Position numbers and translations under genes: made by a program. Below, piece after piece: positions 41,449 through 46,582 of a stretch of 46,582 bases of DNA (position 1 is the stretch's first letter; each line of letters begins with the position of its first letter). The notes below the pieces were generated by a model. That model was not told where the DNA came from and ran no database searches. It was given only the letters and a program-made list of their open reading frames with translations. This stretch comes from Nanobdellota archaeon (GTDB taxonomy: Archaea > Nanobdellota > Nanobdellia > Pacearchaeales > GW2011-AR1): the NCBI GenBank assembly GCA_021818475.1, contig JAKADZ010000008.1, positions 1 to 46,582 of the forward strand, in the 5' to 3' direction.

Positions 41449-42330
41449 ATGCCAAGAAAAAAAATAGAAGAAATTTCTGAAGAAGAGAAGCTTGAGGAAA
41501 AAAACCCCGAAGAGCTTAGCGAGAAAGAAGTTGAAAAATTAGCAGAGGCTGAATCTACTACTCTTGAGAAAGATGTTGAAAAAAAGAAAAAGGAACTTCT
41601 TGAAAAAGTTGCTAAGTTAAAGGAAAAAATTTCTGCGGAGGGAATCAGCACAGAGGAACTTAAAGAAAAAGTCAAGGTTAAGAAAAGAACAGATATGCTT
41701 ATTCCTCTTGAAGAATATGTCAAGACAGGAATTTACCTTGGAACAAGAGCAGTTACCCCTACTATGAAGCCTTTCGTTTACAGAAGAAGAGCTGACGGAC
41801 TTGCTATTTTCAACACAGACATAATTGATGAGAAATTAAAAGAAGCAATTGAATATCTTGCTAAATTCGCTCCTAATGAAGTTGCAGTTGTATGCAAGAG
41901 AGCTGCCGGCTGGAGAGCAGTGAATATGTTCTCTAAGATTACAGGAATAAGAGCATTCACAAAAAAATATCCTTCAGGAATTTTGACAAACACAGCACTT
42001 CCCGATTTCTTTGAAAATGAATTAACAATCATAACTGATTCGTGGCTGGATAAAAATGCATTGCATGATACATTGAAAGTTCACAAGAAAATATTATTAA
42101 TCTGCGATACAAACAATTTTTCACAGGGAGCAGACAAAATTATAATCGGAAACAATAAGAGCGGAAAAAGCCTTGGAGTTATTTTCTATCTTTTAACAAA
42201 AGGATATTGCAAAGCAAGAGGAATTGATGCAGAGGTTCCTGATTTAGACTGGTGGACAATTGAAGATGAAAGTGAGAAGGAAGAAAAGCCAAAGAAGATT
42301 GAAAAAGTTGAAGCTGAATTTGGAGTATAA
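41449..42330 (+). CDS. rpsB: Ribosomal protein uS2 with long charged N-terminal extension
   Basis: Residues ~80 onward are a complete archaeal uS2 (LIPLEEYVKTGIYLGTRAVTPTMKPFVYRRRADGLAIFNTD, then CDTNNFSQGADKIIIGNNKSGKSLGVIFYLL). The first ~80 residues are a Glu/Lys-rich coiled-coil-like extension not found in typical uS2. TTTAAAAAT lies about 30 nt upstream of the ATG. Follows eno as in other archaea. Confidence 0.93.
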   Translation: MPRKKIEEISEEEKLEEKNPEELSEKEVEKLAEAESTTLEKDVEKKKKELLEKVAKLKEKISAEGISTEELKEKVKVKKRTDMLIPLEEYVKTGIYLGTRAVTPTMKPFVYRRRADGLAIFNTDIIDEKLKEAIEYLAKFAPNEVAVVCKRAAGWRAVNMFSKITGIRAFTKKYPSGILTNTALPDFFENELTIITDSWLDKNALHDTLKVHKKILLICDTNNFSQGADKIIIGNNKSGKSLGVIFYLLTKGYCKARGIDAEVPDLDWWTIEDESEKEEKPKKIEKVEAEFGV

Positions 42331-42363
42331 TAATTCTTATAAAGTATTTCAAGGTAAATTGGT

Positions 42364-42600
42364 GTGGAAGATTTAAGAAATATGATTTGTTTGTGGGAAG
42401 ATAGAATAAAATTCCCAAAAGGAGATATAATCAAATGTTCAAAAAGGAATGGAGCCAAGCTCCCTTTTTCTATCCCCTTTCTTGAAGACAAAGAAGTCTG
42501 CGTAGGGATGATATTTCATAAATCAGAACATGTAATCCCAGACAGAGAGATAGATATTTGCAGAATGTATAATTGCCCCTACAGGGAATATAAAAAATAA
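42364..42600 (+). CDS. Small Cys-containing protein of unknown function
   Basis: 78 aa with five Cys, including C-x4-C near the end (ICRMYNCPYREYKK), possibly metal-binding. TTATAAAG 27 nt upstream of the GTG supports a leaderless GTG start; an ATG lies six codons later. No family recognised. Confidence 0.6.
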   Translation: MEDLRNMICLWEDRIKFPKGDIIKCSKRNGAKLPFSIPFLEDKEVCVGMIFHKSEHVIPDREIDICRMYNCPYREYKK

Positions 42601-42771
42601 ATTGTAATCATAAAAATTTTACATCGACTTCGTCTCGCTCATCTTCTGGTTCCGCATCGGCTTTCAGACGCGCTGCTACTCTAAAAAATAAGTTAATGTG
42701 AAAAATTTTCGGCGTGGGTTAAACAAGATAAAGCAGATTAAATTTTAACTCTTAAACAAAAAAGGTGATAA

Positions 42772-42852
42772 ATGGGTTTCTTTGAGGAAGAAAGAAACTA
42801 CACTGGTAGAAAATTAGAAAATATCAAAAAATCCCTTCAGGCTGATGGATAG
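42772..42852 (+). CDS. Possible 26-aa peptide ORF
   Basis: Starts MGFFEEERNYTGRKL and has a ribosome-binding-like AAAGGTGAT directly before the ATG. It lies in an otherwise empty gap and runs into a convergent gene. It may be a real small protein or a gene remnant. Confidence 0.3.
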   Translation: MGFFEEERNYTGRKLENIKKSLQADG

Positions 42853-42867
42853 ATTGGACAAAAATAA

Positions 42868-43101
42868 TTAATTTTTTTGAGGATGTTCAACACGTGTTCC
42901 GCATTCGTCACAGAATTTTTGTGTGTCTTCCATAACCTTTCCGCAGGTCTTGCATCGAATTATAACTTGTTTTGTTTCAATAACGGGTTTATATCCAGGA
43001 CGTCCTGAAAATAATTTTCCAAGAGCACTTTGAAAAGCTGCATCACTCGTAGCATTGCTCTGAATATCACTCATCCTTTTTTGTAATGAATTTGCATCCA
43101 T
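42868..43101 (-). CDS. Zinc-ribbon protein, 77 aa
   Basis: An N-terminal helical part is followed by a zinc ribbon CKTCGKVMEDTQKFCDECG (two CxxC pairs). ATTTAAAAAT on this strand lies 23-32 nt upstream, matching leaderless spacing. Zinc-ribbon proteins of this kind occur widely in archaea without known roles. Confidence 0.75.
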   Translation of the reverse strand: MDANSLQKRMSDIQSNATSDAAFQSALGKLFSGRPGYKPVIETKQVIIRCKTCGKVMEDTQKFCDECGTRVEHPQKN

Positions 43102-43168
43102 GAATTATATTAATGAAAATTTGATTTTTAAATATTTTTATTGTAAAAAATCAGCGAGGGGAAAATTG

Positions 43169-43227
43169 AAAAATTTCTTTTCAGAAATTTTTGATTGATT
43201 GCTCCGCGCCAGACTTCATCTGGGCGC
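43169..43227. repeat. Two hairpins in a gap downstream of the phosphoesterase gene
   Basis: The first is a perfect 10-bp stem AAAAATTTCT-TTTC-AGAAATTTTT (43169-43192). The second is GCGCCAGA-loop-TCTGGGCGC with a one-base bulge (43206-43227). The 227-bp gap between genes shows no ORF worth calling. The first hairpin resembles the one at 10618-10638. Confidence 0.7.
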
Positions 43228-43328
43228 TCCGCCAAAGGATTAGTTAATGAAGAAAGAATTTAATGCGGCTGTTCAAATTTTTTACTAGTAGAGATTATTT
43301 CAAAAAAAAAGGGGATAAAAAATAAAAA

Positions 43329-43775
43329 TTAAAGTTTGAAAAATAACCACTGATTTTTTCCGTAAGAAGTTTTTATCAAAACATATTTTCCATTCAATTT
43401 TTTCCCATGAATATCGACCATAAATTTTTTTGGAGTTTTTTCAAGCAACTCATAATTTCCCTTGTCCCATATTTTAACTTCTCCTGCACCATAATTTCCT
43501 TCCGGAATTATTCCTTCAAAATTTGCATATTCAATCGGATGGTCTTCTACTTGTATAGCCAATCTTTTTTCTTCTTTTTTTATTGGGGGGATTTTTGGAA
43601 CAGCCCAAGATTTCAAAACCCCGTCCATTTCCAGCCTTAGATCCCAATGCAAATGTGAAGCATGATGTTCATGAATTAGGTAGATTAATTTCTTTGAAGA
43701 AGATTTTTTTATTTTAGGAGAAGGTTCGCCGCTTTTTTTTAAATTTCTCTTTTTCATATACTGAGATAATGACAT
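43329..43775 (-). CDS. Stand-alone LigD-type 3'-phosphoesterase (DNA end healing)
   Basis: HHASHLHWDLRLEMDGVLKSWAVPK, RLAIQVEDHPIEYANFEGIIPEGNYGAGEVKIWDKG and ..GKLNGKYVLIKT..QWLFFKL are the conserved blocks of the PE domain of bacterial LigD. The enzyme removes 3'-phosphates and 3'-ribonucleotides from DNA ends. At 148 aa it is the domain alone, as described in some archaea, with no ligase or polymerase nearby. Mre11-Rad50 is elsewhere in the window. Confidence 0.9.
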   Translation of the reverse strand: MSLSQYMKKRNLKKSGEPSPKIKKSSSKKLIYLIHEHHASHLHWDLRLEMDGVLKSWAVPKIPPIKKEEKRLAIQVEDHPIEYANFEGIIPEGNYGAGEVKIWDKGNYELLEKTPKKFMVDIHGKKLNGKYVLIKTSYGKNQWLFFKL

Positions 43776-43855
43776 GATTAAATTAGGAAATTATTTTTTA
43801 AAAATATATTCTTTAATACAGAGAAATTTAAAAAGTTAAGAAATTTTTTTATAGG

Positions 43856-45313
43856 ATGGTGAATGGAAAAGAGGATTCTAATTTATCATCTCCAAAGATT
43901 TATGTAATTACTACCGCACAGGCAAGTGAATTTAGGACTGTAAAAAATGAAGGAGGAGAAGAGATGATCCCTACTGAAAAAGGCAAACCAAATTATGCAT
44001 TTCTTGAAAGTTTAGAAAAATATTGTGAAACCAGAAATGCAGAATTAATTATTCTTCCGACAACAGGAAAAAATGCAACTCAAATAGAATTACATCCGGA
44101 CCTTTCCTGGAGGAAAGAAGTTTTGTGGAAAAGGAAGAAGAGATTAAATTCAAATATTTATATTTCGGATATGTTTGTTCCACCGCAAAATGTTGATCCT
44201 GCAAGTGGGAGGGGGAGATTTGTAGCAAGAGATCAAACTTTAATAATGGCTCACCCTAAACAAAGATTCAAAGCATTTCCGAATAGTAATTTTGATTTGC
44301 CAAAAATATTACTTGGAACAGGAGCAGTAACTCTTCCAAATTATAATGAGATGAATCATCGGGGAGATGCTGCAAAAAGAGACCATGTTTATGGAGCAAT
44401 TGTCGTAGAGGTTATAGACGACAAAAGATTTCACTTTAGAAATATAAGAGCTTTGGCCAATGGGAAATTTGTTGATTTGGGGGTAGAATTTAATCGAGGG
44501 AGAAAACCAGGAAAAGCACATTTAGAAGCTCTTGTTCTTGGTGATGCACACACAGGAGATACTGACCCAAATGTAAGAAAAGCAAATTATGAAATGATTG
44601 AAGAATATCATCCTAGGAGGTTAGTGCTTCATGATTTTTTCAATGGACACAGTGTAAATCATCATGACTGGGGGAAGTTAGTAACAATGGTTCAAGAAGT
44701 TTATATGAAAGGAAGAGCAGAATTAAAAATTGAACTTGAACAAGATTATGAAGAACTTTGTTCTTTGGCAAAAGCAATGAAAGGAAAAGAAATTATCATC
44801 GTTGCAAGTAATCATAATGAATTTCTTGACAAGTATCTTGAAGCAGTCAGATTAAAAGATGACCCGCTTAATGCTTATCTTGCAGCACAGTTAATGGCAA
44901 AGATGATGGAAGGGAAAAATCCAGTTGAAGAAGGACTTAAAAGTGTTGGAAAAATCCCAAAGAATGTCACATTCTTAAGAAGAGATGAAGATTACAAAGT
45001 TTTAGGATGGCAATTAGCAAGCCACGGAGACAGAGGGATGGCCGGAGGGAGAGGAAGTATGACTGCGAGAGAATTTGCAAACGGAAAAAGCATAACCGGA
45101 CATAGCCATGTTCCGGAAATATTAAGAGATACTTTTGTCGTCGGAACAAGCACATACCTTAATCTTCCTTACACGAAGGGAAGTCCTTCAGCATGGATGA
45201 ATACTGACGCAATGTTATGGGACATAGGAACAGTGCAATTAGTAAATGTTATCTATGGAGACTGGAGATCAAAAAGTGGGATAATTCCCCAACATAAAGA
45301 TTACGTGGTTTAA
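43856..45313 (+). CDS. Calcineurin-like metallophosphoesterase, large form (possibly T5 A1-like)
   Basis: Metal-ligand motifs in order: LVLGDAHTGDTD (D230, H232), LHDFFNGHSVNHH, VASNHNEFLDKY in the place of GNHD, LASHGDRG and GHSHVPEI. This is a calcineurin-type active site in a 485-aa protein with a ~220-residue N-terminal extension. The LHDFF...NHH pattern recalls the phage T5 A1-type DNase group, but that is from memory. Mainly soluble. It could be a nuclease of viral origin or a DNA-processing enzyme. ATTTAAAAAG about 32 nt upstream is the promoter. Confidence 0.75.
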   Translation: MVNGKEDSNLSSPKIYVITTAQASEFRTVKNEGGEEMIPTEKGKPNYAFLESLEKYCETRNAELIILPTTGKNATQIELHPDLSWRKEVLWKRKKRLNSNIYISDMFVPPQNVDPASGRGRFVARDQTLIMAHPKQRFKAFPNSNFDLPKILLGTGAVTLPNYNEMNHRGDAAKRDHVYGAIVVEVIDDKRFHFRNIRALANGKFVDLGVEFNRGRKPGKAHLEALVLGDAHTGDTDPNVRKANYEMIEEYHPRRLVLHDFFNGHSVNHHDWGKLVTMVQEVYMKGRAELKIELEQDYEELCSLAKAMKGKEIIIVASNHNEFLDKYLEAVRLKDDPLNAYLAAQLMAKMMEGKNPVEEGLKSVGKIPKNVTFLRRDEDYKVLGWQLASHGDRGMAGGRGSMTAREFANGKSITGHSHVPEILRDTFVVGTSTYLNLPYTKGSPSAWMNTDAMLWDIGTVQLVNVIYGDWRSKSGIIPQHKDYVV

Positions 45314-45656
45314 CGTCGACAAAATTTATATTTAATAAAAAAAGAAAAATTCGAAGAGCAAAAATGATGTTCTCGACGGAAAAATAGCAGAAAGATTTAT
45401 AAATCTCTTTTTTCTGGACATTTCATAATTAGAATGAGTACTTTAAGATATACACAGCGTAACATTAAAGTATGATGTATGTAAAGCAGTCATTCAGTTG
45501 TAGTTCTAATAATGATTTATTTTAATAAATTGTCGACGGAAAAATTATTTTCCTGAGCCAAGCCGAAATAGGATTGTGTGAAGTATTTTCATTTCTTGTA
45601 ATGAAGATGCGCAATAGATTTTTTGTTGTTTATCGACGAGAAATATGATATTGTTT
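45314..45656 (+). other. 16S rRNA upstream region with repeated TCGAC motifs
   Basis: No gene seen. The region holds four TCGAC elements: TCGACAAAAT at 45316, TCGACGGAAAAAT at 45373-45385 and again at 45533-45545, and TCGACGAGAAAT at 45633. It also holds the TATA palindrome described separately and a 7-bp inverted pair ACTTTAA/TTAAAGT near 45441-45472. It is likely the rRNA promoter and precursor 5' leader. Confidence 0.6.
45393..45406 (+). promoter_or_regulatory. Putative rRNA operon promoter
   Basis: AGATTTATAAATCT is a perfect 14-bp palindrome containing TTTATAAAT, the best TATA box upstream of the 16S gene. It would start transcription about 230 nt before the mature 16S end. Confidence 0.6.
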
Positions 45657-46582
45657 AAATCAAGTTGATCCTGCTTGCGGCTGCGGCTCTCTGGTTTGCA
45701 CTTAGACATGCAAGTCTTTCGAGAGAAGGCGAACTGCTCAGTAACACGTAGCTAACCTACCCTTAAGTCAAGGATAACCTCGGGAAACTGAGGATAATAC
45801 TTGATAGGAGATATACCCTGGAAAGATTTATCTCTCAAACTCGCGCTTAAGGATGGGGCTGCGGCGGATTAGGTAGTTGGCGGGGTAATAGCCCACCAAG
45901 CCAATGATCCGTAAGGGCTCTTAGCGGAGAGGCCCTGAGAGGGAATCTGAGATACTATTCCCAGCCCTACGGGGTGCAGCAGGTAGGAATCTTTTGCAAT
46001 GCGCGCAAGCGTGACAAAGCGAGCCAGAGTGATTCTCACTGAGAATCTTTTGCCAAATCTAAAAATTTTGGCGAATAAGGACTGGGCAAGACTAGTGCCA
46101 GCCGCCGCGGTAATACTAGCGGTCCAAGTCGCAGCCATCATTATTGGGTCTAAAATATCCGTAGCTTGCTTAATAAGTTCCTTGTGAAATCTTATCTCTT
46201 AAGGATAAGGCGTGCAGGGGATACTGCTAAGCTAGAGACTGGAAGACGTAGAAAGTATGTTCAAAGTAGCGGTAAAATGTGTTAATCTTGAGCAGACTCA
46301 CAATAGCGAAGGCATTCTACGAGGACAGTTCTGACAGTAAAGGATGAAGGCTAGGGGCGCAAAATGGATTAGATACCCATGTAGTCCTAGCAGTAAACAC
46401 TGCGCACTAAACATTAGTACCTCTTCGGGAGGTATTAGTGCTGAAGGGAAGCCGAAGAGTGCGCTACCTGGGAAGTATAGCCGCAAGGCCGAAACTTAAA
46501 GGAATTGGCGGGGAGACACTACAACAGGTGACGCGTGCGGTTCAATTAGATTCTACACCGTGAACCTCACCAGGAGCGACAG
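45657..46582 (+). rRNA. 16S ribosomal RNA, 5' part (cut by the window edge)
   Basis: The 5' end AGTTGATCCTGC, the universal GTGCCAGCCGCCGCGGTAA (46095-46113), ATTAGATACCCATGTAGTCC and AAACTTAAAGGAATTGGCGG identify small-subunit rRNA. About 925 bases are present, to just before position 1000 in E. coli numbering. Helix 1, normally CCGG/CCGG in archaea, is CAAG/CTTG here, a compensated change. Divergent positions in the 806 and 915 regions fit a DPANN lineage. ORFs called inside are artefacts. Confidence 0.96.

Noticed and set aside
45425-45520. Possible C/D-box small RNA upstream of 16S (ATGATGT and later CTGA)
   Set aside because: The C box has a mismatch, the D box is too far away and no terminal stem is evident.
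45869-46486. ORFs inside the 16S rRNA gene
   Set aside because: The sequence is unmistakable small-subunit rRNA.
1-46582. CRISPR arrays, tRNA genes, complete insertion sequences
   Set aside because: No regularly spaced repeats, no cloverleaf with a T-loop consensus and no transposase were seen in any gap.

Overview
The window looks like chromosomal DNA from a small-genome DPANN archaeon, most likely in the Woesearchaeota/Pacearchaeota neighbourhood. The grounds are archaeal information-processing genes (proteasome alpha and beta, exosome Rrp4/Rrp41/Rrp42, SBDS, Pop5, FttA/aCPSF1, archaeal RNase J, RpoK, class I CCA-adding enzyme, Mre11-Rad50), strong AT richness, archaeal TATA boxes about 29 nt upstream of start codons (leaderless transcripts), lipobox surface proteins, a complete bacterial-type sigma-70 factor (reported before from some DPANN genomes) and a divergent 16S rRNA at the right edge. 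The placement is inferred by reading; no database search was possible.

Left part (1-7.9 kb) is accessory. It holds a PKD-containing lipoprotein with a zincin motif, then a 1.3-kb cassette of two unknown genes. The cassette is bounded by a 45-bp exact direct repeat made of the 3' end of the lipoprotein gene. Next comes a four-gene unit that reads as an undescribed RiPP-like (ribosomally made, modified peptide) pathway: a 40-codon peptide ending in CGNKPC, a radical SAM/SPASM enzyme, a PEP-synthase-like phosphotransferase without the PEP/pyruvate barrel, and an HEIMH metalloprotease. Two divergent histidine-phosphatase genes follow.

Middle (7.9-32.4 kb): two large surface proteins (one cysteine-rich, one with a PKD domain). 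Then an Era-like GTPase with DUF2073-like and Zn-ribbon partners, cca, and a five-gene minus-strand operon with a TrmB-type regulator and a GT2 glycosyltransferase. These are followed by a presenilin-like protease, fttA, psmB, rad50, mre11, a 2-oxoacid:ferredoxin oxidoreductase operon with an interposed membrane protein, a HemK2-like methyltransferase and RNase J. Intergenic gaps between 28.7 and 32.0 kb carry degenerate GC-richer palindromic repeats.

Right part (32.4-46.6 kb): pop5, the sigma-70 gene with an unknown neighbour, and then the psmA-SBDS-rrp4-rrp41-rrp42-rpoK-eno-rpsB succession. Most junctions of the exosome superoperon are interrupted by a small unknown gene. One of these is a second copy of the cassette family seen at 1.9 kb. 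The end holds two Zn-ribbon or Cys-rich small proteins, a stand-alone LigD-type 3'-phosphoesterase, a large calcineurin-like phosphoesterase, and the promoter region and first two thirds of the 16S rRNA gene.

The most interesting items are the RiPP-like cluster, the repeat-bounded cassette and its paralogue inside the exosome operon, the sigma-70 factor in a genome that otherwise shows archaeal promoters, and the heavily interrupted exosome operon.
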